A stretch of DNA of 64,000 nucleotides from Caldilineaceae bacterium SB0661_bin_34. GTDB taxonomy: Bacteria; Chloroflexota; Anaerolineae; Caldilineales; Caldilineaceae. The stretch spans positions 25,325 through 89,324 of the forward strand of contig VXMJ01000083.1 of assembly GCA_009841145.1 (NCBI GenBank), read 5' to 3'. A model generated the notes under the pieces. It made no database searches and was not told the DNA's origin. It saw only the letters and a list, made by a program, of their open reading frames with translations. Every line of letters begins with the position of its first letter. Position 1 is the stretch's first letter. This document shows positions 17,431 through 26,235 of this stretch, piece after piece. The position numbers and the translations under genes were made by a program.

Positions 17431-18678
17431 CTACAGCGCGGCCAGTGCCACCAGGGTAGATGCCAGGGTTTCAGTCCCGGCCACAATGTGCTCCGGTGCT
17501 GTGAACTCCTCCGGTCGGTGGCTGTAGCCTTCGTAACACGGGATGAAAATCATTGCCGCTGGAAAGTGCCGGGCCATGAAAACCGTGTCGTGATAAGCAC
17601 GGCTGACAAGGGACAGATGGGTATAGCCCCGGGCTTCGGCGCTCCTGGCGATGGCGGCCAGGATTCGGGGATCGGATTGGCACGCGGGGTCGTGGTTGAG
17701 CACTTGCCATTCGTGCTGGACCCGGCGGGACCGAGCCAAGGCCTTCAGTCCCGTGTGTATCTCCTCCAGCATCGCGTCGCGCACCCGCATCTCCCGGGCC
17801 CGGACATCAAGGGTCAGATCCACCCGGCTGGGAATGCTGTTGCTGGCTCCCGGGTGCACATCCAGCATGCCCACGGTTGCCACGGCCAAACCCCGGGACC
17901 GGAAACTGGCTGCCTTTTCGGCCAACAGGGCAAGTTCGGCCGCCGCGGCCAGCGCGTCATTGCGTTCCGGCATGGGAACGGTGCCGGCATGGCCTCCCTC
18001 CCCCGTGAGAGTCACCCGCACTGTGGTCGAGGCCACAATATCGGTGACGATGCCTATCTCCCTGTCTGCTGCCTCCAGGAATGGTCCCTGCTCAATATGG
18101 AGTTCCACGAAATAGGCGTACGCATCAGGGGACAGTTCCACCGATTCCAGTTCTTCCGTATAGCCGGCGTCGGAGCGGGCCTGCTCCAGGGACACGCCGT
18201 TCGCGTCCTGCAGTGCCCGCATGGCATCCCATGCCATGAGCCCTGCCATGCCGCGGCTTCCCAGACAGCCCACGCCAAAGCGGGTGGGTTCTTCCGCCGT
18301 GAACATGATCAATTCCAGGCTGCGGCGCGGCGTGATCCCCGCTTCCTGAATGGCACGCAGGGTTTCAAGCCCACCCAGCACACCCACGACGCCGTCATAC
18401 TTTCCGGCATAGGGGATCGCGTCGATATGGGAGCCGGTGGCCACCGCCGGCAGGTCCGGTTCGGTGCCTTGCAGGCGAACAAACCAATTGCCCAGCGCGT
18501 CTTCCCGCCAGGGCAGGCCGGCCGCGTCCGCAAGCTGTTTGACGTAGCGCCGGGCGGCCATGTCGGCAGGGGTATACAGGATACGGGTCACTGCCGGCGC
18601 AGGCACATCGCTGAACTGACTGATGTGTTCGATCTCGCCGAGCAAGCGCTCGGCGTTGATGGGGATGTTTCCACTCAC
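17431..18678 (-). CDS. M20-family amidohydrolase (allantoate / N-carbamoyl-amino acid hydrolase type)
   Basis: 415 residues from the GTG at 18678, which has GGAGG eight bases upstream. Metal-ligand motifs of the family are complete: GSHID, GKYDGVVGVLGGLE, AEEPTRFGVGCLGS, VELHIEQGP and, near the end, PCYEGYSHRPEE. The dimerisation lid lies between them (TLTGEGGHAGTVPM). Such enzymes hydrolyse allantoate, ureidoglycolate or N-carbamoyl amino acids, releasing ammonia and carbon dioxide. It lies 129 bases behind the fused molybdenum dehydrogenase on the same strand, so a nitrogen-heterocycle or ureide breakdown route is a reasonable inference. The exact substrate cannot be told from sequence. Confidence 0.88.
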   Translation of the reverse strand: MSGNIPINAERLLGEIEHISQFSDVPAPAVTRILYTPADMAARRYVKQLADAAGLPWREDALGNWFVRLQGTEPDLPAVATGSHIDAIPYAGKYDGVVGVLGGLETLRAIQEAGITPRRSLELIMFTAEEPTRFGVGCLGSRGMAGLMAWDAMRALQDANGVSLEQARSDAGYTEELESVELSPDAYAYFVELHIEQGPFLEAADREIGIVTDIVASTTVRVTLTGEGGHAGTVPMPERNDALAAAAELALLAEKAASFRSRGLAVATVGMLDVHPGASNSIPSRVDLTLDVRAREMRVRDAMLEEIHTGLKALARSRRVQHEWQVLNHDPACQSDPRILAAIARSAEARGYTHLSLVSRAYHDTVFMARHFPAAMIFIPCYEGYSHRPEEFTAPEHIVAGTETLASTLVALAAL

Positions 18679-18807
18679 GGCGAGTCCTCCGGCGGATCGC
18701 ATCCCACATCCTTGTAGTACAGGTAACGGGCGAGTTCCTTGCCCGTGGCCGCAGAATCTTGTGTCAATACCCATTGTGGCTTGACTTCCAATACAGTCGC
18801 TGAACCG

Positions 18808-21468
18808 TTACGCGTTTGGTTGCAGCGGCAGCGAATTAGGGTGTTTGCCTCTGGCTCGCGCGAGTGCGTTGCCAATGGCCGCCGGCACGGGTCCAATGGC
18901 GGCCTCGCCGGCACCAAGCACCGGGAATCCATCCCTCCGTATCAGATGTGTGTGGATCGCCGGAACCTGAACCGTCCGGAGAATGGGATAGGTGTCCCAG
19001 TCCGTTGACGCAACCCCCGGTCGGGTGAACTTCACCTCTTCCAACAGCGTCAGGCTGGCAGCCTGGACGAAGGCACCTTCCAACTGGGCGCTCAAACCGT
19101 CCGGATTGATCACCTGGCCCGTGTCGGCCACGATATGGGCTTCTTCAAGGGTGATCGCCCCGGAGGCGATGTCCACGGCCAGATCCACTCCAACGGCTAC
19201 CAGAGACTTGTCTCCCTTGTAACGGCCGTAGCCGATGCCCCGGCCCTTGCCGTCGGCAGCATCTTCGCGGCTGGAGGCATTCCAGTTCATGGCTTCGCCC
19301 AGGACTTCCAGCACCTTCCGGCCTCGTGGATCCTCCAGATGCTGCAGGCGGAACTCCAGCGGGTCCACCCCGGCCTCCCGGGCCAATTCGTCCATCATGG
19401 ATTCGATGGCCCATACGTTGACCAGCGCCCCCAGGGAGCGCATGGACGAGGTTCGCAGACCACTCTTCGCCAGGAACCGCTTGACGATGGCAGGCCTTGC
19501 AATGCGATAACCCGGCTCCGCATTGCGGTGCAGGCCCACGTTCCGGCCCATCATGGGCTGTGGCAGCGGCCTGCCCATGGGATGGGCGCGCTCCCAGGCT
19601 GCCAGTAGCATGGTTTCACCGGGTGGAGCCACCCTCGGACGACTTGAATGCGTGTGCCCAAGGCTGGATTGGTGCCATACATCCAGTCGCTTCTCGGCAT
19701 TGAGGGTGGCCCGGATGTCCACCACCATGGGCGTACCGAGCGGTTCCTGCACGAATTCGTCCTCTCGCATCCACTGCACCCTGACCGGCCGGCCGGGTGT
19801 TTCCAAGGCCAGTAGGCAGGCATCCAAGGCCACGTCATCCGCGCCGTTGTGCCCGTAGCAGCCGGGTCCCGGCACATGGGTTACCCGGATTTCTTCCTCC
19901 GGCTTGTCAAGCACGTGTGCCAATGCCGCCCGCAGGCTGAACACTCCCTGGCTGTGGGACCAGACCGTCAGTTTCCCTGCTTCGTCCAGTTGGGCAATGG
20001 CACAGGATGGTCCCGGGGCTGCATGCATCTGGTAGGGACGATGGAACGTGCGGTGGATGACCCCGTCCCTCTTCGGAGGTTCGGGGATGGGATCCGAGGT
20101 GGGCTGTCCGTCACGGAGCAGAAAGTCCTGGCTTGCCTGCGCGTTCATCCACTGGTACAGGTTCTGCTGGTCCGGCAGGCGATCCGGCGTGTGCCAAGAG
20201 CATCGGGCCGCCACCTGTTCCCTGATGCGCAGGACTTCAATCTCGTCCTCGCCCATGACCGCCAGGAAGGAGCCGTCCCTGACCAGACGCACACCATCCG
20301 GCAGGTTGAGGCCGGCGGTATCGATCCGGTCCAAGCTCGCTTGCGCAACAGGTCCCCGCACCACCCTTGCATGCAGCATGTCCGGCAGCACCATGTCCTG
20401 CAGGAACGCGGGTTCGCCCCGGACCTTGCTTTCCATGTCCACGCGGGTCACCGGCTGGCCGACCACACTATAGGCGACAGGCGGCTTGGGCACGGCCACT
20501 CCTGTTGCCGCCATGCCGAGCCGTCCTTCGGGCAGCAGATCCCAGTAGTCCTTCCCGGCACCGCTCGCCGGGTGCTGCACCATGCCGTTGGAGACCTCAA
20601 GGTCCTCCTGGCGGCATTCGAACTCTTCGGCCGCAATGGCCAGCAACTGGTACCTGAACTCGGCCGCAGCCTGTCGCAGCGCACCTCCGGACATCTCCAT
20701 GGACATGCTGCCGGCGGTGGACCCTTCGTCAAGGGAGGTTTCCGTGTCCGCCGTGTGGATGTGGATGCGGGCGATGTCCACGTCCAGTTCCTCCGCCACC
20801 ACTTGGGACAGGGATGTGGTGATTCCCTGTCCCAGCTCCACCTTGCCGGTGTACACGTCCACGCCGCGGTCCGGGCGCAGGCGGATCCAGTCGTCGAGGT
20901 TGGGGTGGTGCGCAAGCGAACCGGGCAACGGCGCGCCGGGCTCCTGGGAAGGCGGTTCCAAACCGTCATCCGGGGAAACCATCCTGTAGATGGGTTCCGC
21001 CTCGGTTCCGAATGCAACCCGTTGAATGGCCCTTACCACCCGGTTGTGGATCCCGCATCGGCACAGGTTGCGGTTGATCGCCTCCCGGATCTCCTCCTCC
21101 GAGGGATTGGGGTTGCGGTGCAGAAGACCCTTGGCCGTCATCAGGAAGCCGGGTACGCAATATCCGCACTGGGTGGCGGTTTCCGCGATAAAGGCCTCCT
21201 GCAGCGGATCAAGCCGCCCGTCCTCAGCCAACCCCTCCACCGTCTGTATTGAACAGCCGGTGACCTCTCCTACCGGCTGACAGCAGGATGGGTGGTCCTG
21301 GTCGTTCACCAATACCTTGCAGGCACCGCACTGTTCGGCGCCACAGGCGTGCTTGGCCCCCAGCAATCCGAGTTCGCTACGCAGCACCTCCAACAAAGGG
21401 GTGTCGGAGCGCGATGAGACCAGATGGTGCTTGCCGTTGACGATGAGTTCGATGGGGTCGGTTGCCAT
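18808..21468 (-). CDS. Fused [2Fe-2S] / molybdopterin dehydrogenase (isoquinoline 1-oxidoreductase-like)
   Basis: 886 residues from the ATG at 21468; a longer in-frame extension upstream overlaps the NHL gene and has no family similarity. Residues 1-155 are the small iron-sulfur subunit: plant-type cluster Cys42, 47, 50 and 62 or 63 (HACGAEQCGAC), second cluster Cys101, 104, 136 and 138 (QCGYC, NLCRCG). From about residue 185 follows the large molybdopterin subunit (VDVYTGKVELGQGITTSLSQ, SSMRSLGALVNVWAIESMM), with the catalytic Glu at 855 in GAGEAAIGP. In characterised relatives (isoquinoline, nicotinate and aldehyde dehydrogenases of the IorAB type) these are separate chains. No FAD subunit gene is adjacent. 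It hydroxylates N-heterocycles or oxidises aldehydes in relatives; substrate unknown here. Confidence 0.88.
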   Translation of the reverse strand: MATDPIELIVNGKHHLVSSRSDTPLLEVLRSELGLLGAKHACGAEQCGACKVLVNDQDHPSCCQPVGEVTGCSIQTVEGLAEDGRLDPLQEAFIAETATQCGYCVPGFLMTAKGLLHRNPNPSEEEIREAINRNLCRCGIHNRVVRAIQRVAFGTEAEPIYRMVSPDDGLEPPSQEPGAPLPGSLAHHPNLDDWIRLRPDRGVDVYTGKVELGQGITTSLSQVVAEELDVDIARIHIHTADTETSLDEGSTAGSMSMEMSGGALRQAAAEFRYQLLAIAAEEFECRQEDLEVSNGMVQHPASGAGKDYWDLLPEGRLGMAATGVAVPKPPVAYSVVGQPVTRVDMESKVRGEPAFLQDMVLPDMLHARVVRGPVAQASLDRIDTAGLNLPDGVRLVRDGSFLAVMGEDEIEVLRIREQVAARCSWHTPDRLPDQQNLYQWMNAQASQDFLLRDGQPTSDPIPEPPKRDGVIHRTFHRPYQMHAAPGPSCAIAQLDEAGKLTVWSHSQGVFSLRAALAHVLDKPEEEIRVTHVPGPGCYGHNGADDVALDACLLALETPGRPVRVQWMREDEFVQEPLGTPMVVDIRATLNAEKRLDVWHQSSLGHTHSSRPRVAPPGETMLLAAWERAHPMGRPLPQPMMGRNVGLHRNAEPGYRIARPAIVKRFLAKSGLRTSSMRSLGALVNVWAIESMMDELAREAGVDPLEFRLQHLEDPRGRKVLEVLGEAMNWNASSREDAADGKGRGIGYGRYKGDKSLVAVGVDLAVDIASGAITLEEAHIVADTGQVINPDGLSAQLEGAFVQAASLTLLEEVKFTRPGVASTDWDTYPILRTVQVPAIHTHLIRRDGFPVLGAGEAAIGPVPAAIGNALARARGKHPNSLPLQPNA

Positions 21469-21479
21469 GGGGCAGTGAT

Positions 21480-22346
21480 TCAGTTCTGGCGTAAGAACTT
21501 CTGCAGCCTTGAATCCGCCTGCACCTCGCCCACGTATATGTCGCCGTGGGAGTCGACCCAGATGCCGTGGGGACAGGCGACGAACTCGCCCGGCCGGGCG
21601 CTGCGCTGCCGCCCGCCCCACTGCGAGAGCAGTTCCTTGTCGAAGTTGTAGATGCTGATCTGCTGGTCCAGCTCCGCGATGTAGACCACGTCCTCCTCCG
21701 GATGGAAGTAGATGGTGTCCGGCTTGGCCAGGTCCGTCCACTCCGTCAGGAACTTGCCCTGCAGGTCGAAGATCTGGATGCGGCTATTCTCCCGGTCGCA
21801 GATCCAGACCCGGCTGTATCGGTCAATGCGCACGCAGTGGGAGAGGGCAAACTGGCCCGGACCCTTGCCCCAGTCGCCCCAGCTGTTGAGCAGCTCGCCC
21901 GCAGGGGAGTAGTGGTGGACGCGGGCGTTGCCGTAGCCGTCCGAGATATAGATGTCGCCGTTGGGGGCCAGATCCAGATCCGTTGGCAAATTGAATGGCA
22001 CGCCGTCCTCGGCACCGGCCTGGCCGGGCGTGCCGATTGTCATCAGGAGTTCGCCCGCGGGGGAGAACTTGCGGACGCAGTGGGTGTTCCGTTCCGTGCA
22101 CCACACCTGGTCCTCGCCGTCGATCCAGATGCCGTGGGCGTCCTGGAGCACGTCCTCACCCCAACTGGCGAGGAAATTGCCTTCGCGGTCGAACACCACC
22201 ATGGGGTGTTCCGAGCGCGAGTACACGTGCACCCGATCCTGAGAATCGCATGCAACTGCGGCAATCCAGCCGAAGGTCCAGCCGTTGGGCGGCTTGAACC
22301 AGCCTTCGGCAACTTCGTAGGTGTACTGTCCGAATCCGAATGTCAT
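21480..22346 (-). CDS. NHL-repeat beta-propeller protein
   Basis: 288 residues from the ATG at 22346, preceded by GGAG six bases upstream. It is built of repeated blades with the NHL signature (DAHGIWIDGEDQVWCTERNTH, NLPTDLDLAPNGDIYISDGYG, LSHCVRIDRYSRVWICDREN, CPHGIWVDSHGDIYVGEV), about six blades. Relatives include the lyase domain of peptidyl-glycine amidating enzyme and many uncharacterised bacterial proteins. No signal peptide is visible, so it is cytosolic unless exported otherwise. The fused molybdenum dehydrogenase begins only 11 bases after its stop, indicating co-transcription and perhaps a shared pathway. Specific role unknown. Confidence 0.85.
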   Translation of the reverse strand: MTFGFGQYTYEVAEGWFKPPNGWTFGWIAAVACDSQDRVHVYSRSEHPMVVFDREGNFLASWGEDVLQDAHGIWIDGEDQVWCTERNTHCVRKFSPAGELLMTIGTPGQAGAEDGVPFNLPTDLDLAPNGDIYISDGYGNARVHHYSPAGELLNSWGDWGKGPGQFALSHCVRIDRYSRVWICDRENSRIQIFDLQGKFLTEWTDLAKPDTIYFHPEEDVVYIAELDQQISIYNFDKELLSQWGGRQRSARPGEFVACPHGIWVDSHGDIYVGEVQADSRLQKFLRQN

Positions 22347-22607
22347 GACGAACTCCATGCAGCGGTACCCGCGCCGGCACTGGCGGAGCCGGACATGACG
22401 GGCTGGGGCGAAGGGTGAAATCAGGTTCCGAATTGTACGCGGGCCGGTCCAAGGCCGCGCGGGCCGCCTGAAGGAGACACGGACGGTGACCGACTTGAAT
22501 TGGCACCAGGCTTGTCCGTCAGAGTCTGTGCCGACTCCCATCTCTGAACGAGACAGGACACGACATCCGGGACTTACGGTACAGACAAGGCGAGATTGCA
22601 GGAAAGG

Positions 22608-23735
22608 TCAGGGATCCGTGAATTCCAGGCGTCGCCGGATCTGCGTTGGCACTTCCGGCCTCACAGTGGCGGCCAAGTCCGTATGGGCCGCAAGCACGTC
22701 CATGATGTCGGGAACGCGCCCAAACCGCCGCCAGTTTGCAGCTAGGCGATCCCGCTCCGGTGGATCCAGTGCCGCAAGCAACTTCAGTCGTTCGGCGATG
22801 GAAATTTCCAAGCTCTCCAGTCGAGCTTGCTCCAGTCCCTCCAGCCGGCCTTGCTGCAGGCCGTCCGTGTGGCCGTCACTCCGAGCCAATTCCTTGGTTT
22901 GGGTTTCCAAGTCCCTCCAGCCGAGGGTCTCATCCCACCATTGCAGGACGTGGTCGGGTGGGGACAGGGCCCATGTGCGGACCACGCGGCCCAGCACGGG
23001 GCTGCGATAGGCCGGCCAGTCCCCGTAGCGCGCCGTGTCCACCTCCGGCTGAACCGGTTCCGGATCGTAGATGCCGTCAGGATTGAGCGTGTAGATTTCG
23101 ATCCGGGCCTCATCCGGGACGCCGGATGCATAGTCGGATCGGGTACGCCGGCGTTCCGCCTCCGCACGGGAGGGGGCCAGTGCGTTGGGGTTGCAGAGCC
23201 AGTATTCCTGGACACCGAGAGCAGCGTAGAAGGCCATTTTGAACCCGCGGTCCTTTGCCTGCGTGGTGTCGGAGAGGACTTCAACGACCAGCAGCAGGCC
23301 GGGCGAAGACGCATCGAGATCCAGGAGGCCCCCGGCCGGTATGGGGTCCGCAGCCACCACGATGTCCGGTTGCACCTGCGAGTCTAGGCCGATGTGTCGG
23401 AGATCTTGTTCCTTCCGGACATGGTCGGGCATCCAAGCGCGCAAGGTGGTATAGATGCTGTGGGCCAGACTTTGGTGTTCCGGGCTGGTCAAGACGGAGA
23501 AATCTTCGATGGGGTAGTCGGGATCGGTTGTTCGGTCGTCAAAGTATTGATGCTGTGGTTCGTAAGGGTAGTCGGGCAGGAAGTGCCACAGGCGCGTGAT
23601 GGCACCCCACCTTTCCGCGCTGAAGCCTTTCGGGACAACCAGGTCCGGAGATGTCCCATTGCCGGTGGCGGACGGCGACTCTCCTGTGGTCGCCTCCGGT
23701 GTCTCCACCGGCCGCACTGTTACCTGCTGGGCCAT
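22608..23735 (-). CDS. Uma2-family (DUF820) PD-(D/E)XK nuclease-like protein
   Basis: 375 residues; GGAGGG lies five bases before the ATG. The core is Uma2-like: VQPDIVV, LLLVVEVLSDTTQAKDR and KMAFYAALGVQEYWLCNPN, giving the Asp, Glu and Lys arrangement of the restriction-enzyme fold. The carboxyl tail is a Gln/Arg/Glu-rich helical segment (DGLQQGRLEGLEQARLESLE) followed by a domain with PPERDRLAANWRRFGRVPDIMDVL. The family is expanded in cyanobacteria and other large bacterial genomes; its biological job is not established. A second Uma2 gene is at 50785 and a relic of a third at 56848, and all share a helical tail after the nuclease core or traces of the core itself. Confidence 0.9.
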   Translation of the reverse strand: MAQQVTVRPVETPEATTGESPSATGNGTSPDLVVPKGFSAERWGAITRLWHFLPDYPYEPQHQYFDDRTTDPDYPIEDFSVLTSPEHQSLAHSIYTTLRAWMPDHVRKEQDLRHIGLDSQVQPDIVVAADPIPAGGLLDLDASSPGLLLVVEVLSDTTQAKDRGFKMAFYAALGVQEYWLCNPNALAPSRAEAERRRTRSDYASGVPDEARIEIYTLNPDGIYDPEPVQPEVDTARYGDWPAYRSPVLGRVVRTWALSPPDHVLQWWDETLGWRDLETQTKELARSDGHTDGLQQGRLEGLEQARLESLEISIAERLKLLAALDPPERDRLAANWRRFGRVPDIMDVLAAHTDLAATVRPEVPTQIRRRLEFTDP

Positions 23736-23888
23736 GTCTGCCCTCCGTATGTTCTCTTCCGAGACGAATTATAGGCGCGGTCCGTTGGCCCAAAGGTGGA
23801 CGGCCGCTCGTTCCGGACTGGCTGTCGGAGGCCCGGGAGTTCCACCATGCCTGTCGATTGCCACAAGCCGGGACACATGATCCCAACC

Positions 23889-23918
23889 GGCGGTCCTGGC
23901 TTGTAAGCCAGGACCGCC
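23889..23918. repeat. Strong isolated hairpin, 14-bp perfect stem
   Basis: GGCGGTCCTGGCTT at 23889-23902 is repeated in inverse at 23905-23918 with a two-base spacer. It lies about 150 bases upstream of the Uma2 start and is followed by an ISAs1 relic, so it is not an obvious terminator for any intact gene. Confidence 0.6.
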
Positions 23919-23989
23919 CTTGTCCCACGATTCAACACCCATCCCGAAATTACAGTCCGCTGGCGGCTGGGGACGACTTCATAGTCGCC

Positions 23990-24190
23990 TCGGCAACCAT
24001 CCCGGACCGACGGCACTGCACCTCCAAGGCCGTACGCTACTACGTTGCCAACCTGCCCGTGGTCACCGGGACATCGGGAACCGCCAGCACTGGGTGCTGG
24101 ACGACACACCCGGGAGGACCGCTGCCGCCGGTGCCCCGGAATCCCACCCGACTGGCACCGCTCATCGTCCTGTGGCGACTTTGTCAATGC
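23990..24190 (+). pseudogene. Relic of an ISAs1-family transposase carboxyl terminus
   Basis: Three pieces of the ISAs1 end region occur in correct order but in shifting frames: SKAVRYYVANLP from 24022, RGHRDIGNRQHWVLDD from 24058, and EDRCR at 24114. Intact members read RYYISSLP, then RGHWGIENRLHWVLDV, then EDRCR. The catalytic Glu of GIEN has become Gly, and a dozen or so residues between the first two blocks are gone. It is an old remnant, not a copy of the transposase at the left edge of the window. The surrounding 23736-24330 holds no intact gene. Confidence 0.65.
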
Positions 24191-24330
24191 CTTGGAACAG
24201 GGTTGACAAATGGATGACTGGAGGCCGTTTTCCACTTGCCGGCTTTCCGTACGGACTATACTCGGAACGCATTTCCCGCAATTATGTCCCGGTGACTATT
24301 CCAGTCACGGGACAACCAACCCAGAAGAAG

Positions 24331-25293
24331 ATGGTTATGTGCCGTTCTCTCCTCCCGGAATCCCGGGTTTTCACCTCCGCTGTTGCACCCCAGGCCCTGG
24401 GGGTAAGGAAGCGTCAAGAGTTGTTGGCGGCCGTTGATCAGTTTGAATACGGCCGCATTACCCGACGCAGCTTCGTGCAGAGGGCCAGTTCGCTCGTGGG
24501 TGCCGGCGCTGCCTTGGCCCTACTGGCGGCCTGTACCGTAACCATCCCCGAACCTCCGGCTGCTCCCGAAGGCGTAGGGTCCGAAGGTGATGAAGAAGCC
24601 TCCGCCACAGGCTTGACCACCTCCATGGTGGAATACGGTGAGCATGATCAACAGACTTTGCAGGGCCATCTGGCGCTGCCCGCATCCGGTCCGGCCCCGG
24701 CTGTGCTGGTGATTCAGGAGTGGTGGGGCCTCAATCCGCACATCAAGGATGTCGCCAACCGCGTAGCCCAGGAAGGTTATGTCGCGCTTGCACCGGACCT
24801 GTATCACGGGGAGGTGGCTACGGAGCCTACGGAGGCCCGCAAGCTGGCCATGGCGATGGATCAGGCCACGGCCTTGGCCGAGCTTGATGTGGCCGCCCGA
24901 TACCTTTTGGATCTGGAATCCACCCAGGGGGATCGGGTGGGAATCATTGGCTTCTGCCTAGGCGGGAGAATCGCTCAGGCCTTCGCGGCCAACAACCCGC
25001 TGAATGCCGCAGCCGTTTCCTTCTACGGGACACCCCTGTCGGACGAGGAGGCCGCACAGGTCCATGGGGCCCTGCTGGCGATCTGGGGCGCAGCGGATCA
25101 GGCCTATCCACTGCCGCGCACCGAACAACTGGAACAGGCTTTGACGGCGGCCGGTGTACCCAACCGACGTCTGGTGTATGAAGGGGCCGGGCACTCGTTC
25201 TTCAACGATACCCGCTCTTCCTACCATGCCGAAGCGGCCCAGGATGCCTGGCAACAGTCGTTGGAGTGGTTCTCCGCTTATTTGGGCACCTGA
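24331..25293 (+). CDS. Exported dienelactone hydrolase-family lipoprotein
   Basis: 320 residues from the ATG at 24331 (a second ATG is two codons later). Residues about 40-70 form a twin-arginine-like signal (ITRRSFVQRASSLVG) ending in a lipobox, LLAAC, so it is probably a folded, membrane-anchored extracellular protein. The body is an alpha/beta hydrolase of the dienelactone hydrolase type: VLVIQEWWGLNPHIKDVANR, nucleophile Cys in GIIGFCLGG, Asp in IWGAADQAYP and His in GAGHSFF. Such proteins hydrolyse lactones or esters; many extracellular members have unknown substrates. The unusually long stretch before the signal suggests the true start may be slightly further in. TATACT at 24257-24262 with TTGCCG 15 bases upstream is a weak promoter candidate. 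Confidence 0.85.
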   Translation: MVMCRSLLPESRVFTSAVAPQALGVRKRQELLAAVDQFEYGRITRRSFVQRASSLVGAGAALALLAACTVTIPEPPAAPEGVGSEGDEEASATGLTTSMVEYGEHDQQTLQGHLALPASGPAPAVLVIQEWWGLNPHIKDVANRVAQEGYVALAPDLYHGEVATEPTEARKLAMAMDQATALAELDVAARYLLDLESTQGDRVGIIGFCLGGRIAQAFAANNPLNAAAVSFYGTPLSDEEAAQVHGALLAIWGAADQAYPLPRTEQLEQALTAAGVPNRRLVYEGAGHSFFNDTRSSYHAEAAQDAWQQSLEWFSAYLGT

Positions 25294-25523
25294 GAAGGGC
25301 AAAAGGGTCCGCATTCGCTATTTCCATGCTGTGGGCATCTTCCCGGAACTGAAATAGGGACCGGCCGGCACGTTTGAGATCCCAACCCCGGCTTGGGGCC
25401 CTTCGGGCAATCAGACTGCTGATGCAAGCACAGTCAAGGCATTGGCTCCGCACAGTCCAACCTTGCCGGCAGGTCCGGCCTGTGCCCGGCAACCGGATCC
25501 CAATGGGCGTGGGTGGGAGTAGC

Positions 25524-25991
25524 TCAAGGAATGGCCGTGATCGTCTCTGGGCAACCATCTGACCGGTCATTCTCAAGCGCCCGCATGGCCCTCAACCGCC
25601 TCAGGACACCCAGCACATCGGCGGTACCCTCCTCAAGACCACACTCCCAGACGGTCAGGACCGTCCAGCCCAGTGCCTGCAGCGCGGCTCGGTTCCGCTC
25701 GTCCCTGGCCACGTTGCTGTCCAGCTTGCGGTCCCAGAACTCGCGATTCGACGAGGGCCGGCTGGTCTTGGCGCAGCCGTGCTGGTGCCAGAAGCAGCCG
25801 TGGACGAAGACAGCCACCTTGTATTGGGCCAAGGCCAGATCGGGCTTTCCCGGCAGTGTGCGCGAGTGCAGCCGGTACCGGAAACCCGCGCGCCAAACCG
25901 CCTTCCTTACGTACATCTCGGGCTTGGTGTCCCGGCTGCGTATGCGGGCCATGAGGCGCGAGCGTTCTTCGGGACTCAGCGTATCGGCCAT
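25524..25991 (-). CDS. vsr: Very short patch repair endonuclease (Vsr)
   Basis: 155 residues from the ATG at 25991, where the conserved region starts (MADTLSPEERSRLMARIRS). All Vsr blocks are present: DTKPEMYVRKAVWRAGFRYR, LHSRTLPGKPDL with the metal-binding Asp, VAVFVHGCFWHQHGC, NREFWDRKLDSNVARD and GWTVLTVWECGL. Vsr nicks at T:G mismatches created by deamination of 5-methylcytosine and normally sits beside a cytosine methyltransferase. None is present in the window, so it is either an orphan repair gene or part of a restriction system that has lost its methylase. Divergently oriented from the dipeptidase operon. Confidence 0.93.
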   Translation of the reverse strand: MADTLSPEERSRLMARIRSRDTKPEMYVRKAVWRAGFRYRLHSRTLPGKPDLALAQYKVAVFVHGCFWHQHGCAKTSRPSSNREFWDRKLDSNVARDERNRAALQALGWTVLTVWECGLEEGTADVLGVLRRLRAMRALENDRSDGCPETITAIP

Positions 25992-26235
25992 GCGGGTTCG
26001 TTTGTCGAATGCCTTGCCGGAGGAGCGGCAGCATGCCCGGGATCCTGGGGGCCCGGCCGTGCTGCGTTCATGACAGCCTGAATCCTGGCACATGCCCGTT
26101 GGTGCCGAAACATCGACGGTTGCCTGCGCGTACGCCGGAGCGGACGGCTTCCCGACCTGTGCATCCAGTCGGGGCGGGGCTATATACTGATCTGCTTGAC
26201 CCATCGCCGACCATCCTCAACCACAGGACTGCACC

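Noticed and set aside
17398..18717. Long plus-strand open frame opposite the M20 hydrolase
   Set aside because: No family sequence, and it lies fully antisense to a clearly recognised gene; GC-rich genes create such frames.
19849..21252. Long plus-strand open frame opposite the molybdenum dehydrogenase
   Set aside because: Composition artefact of the opposite strand; the minus-strand product has complete cluster and cofactor motifs.
21469..21741. Upstream extension of the molybdenum dehydrogenase frame
   Set aside because: Overlaps the NHL gene and is Arg/Gly-rich without family similarity; the ATG at 21468 is followed at once by the ferredoxin-like domain.
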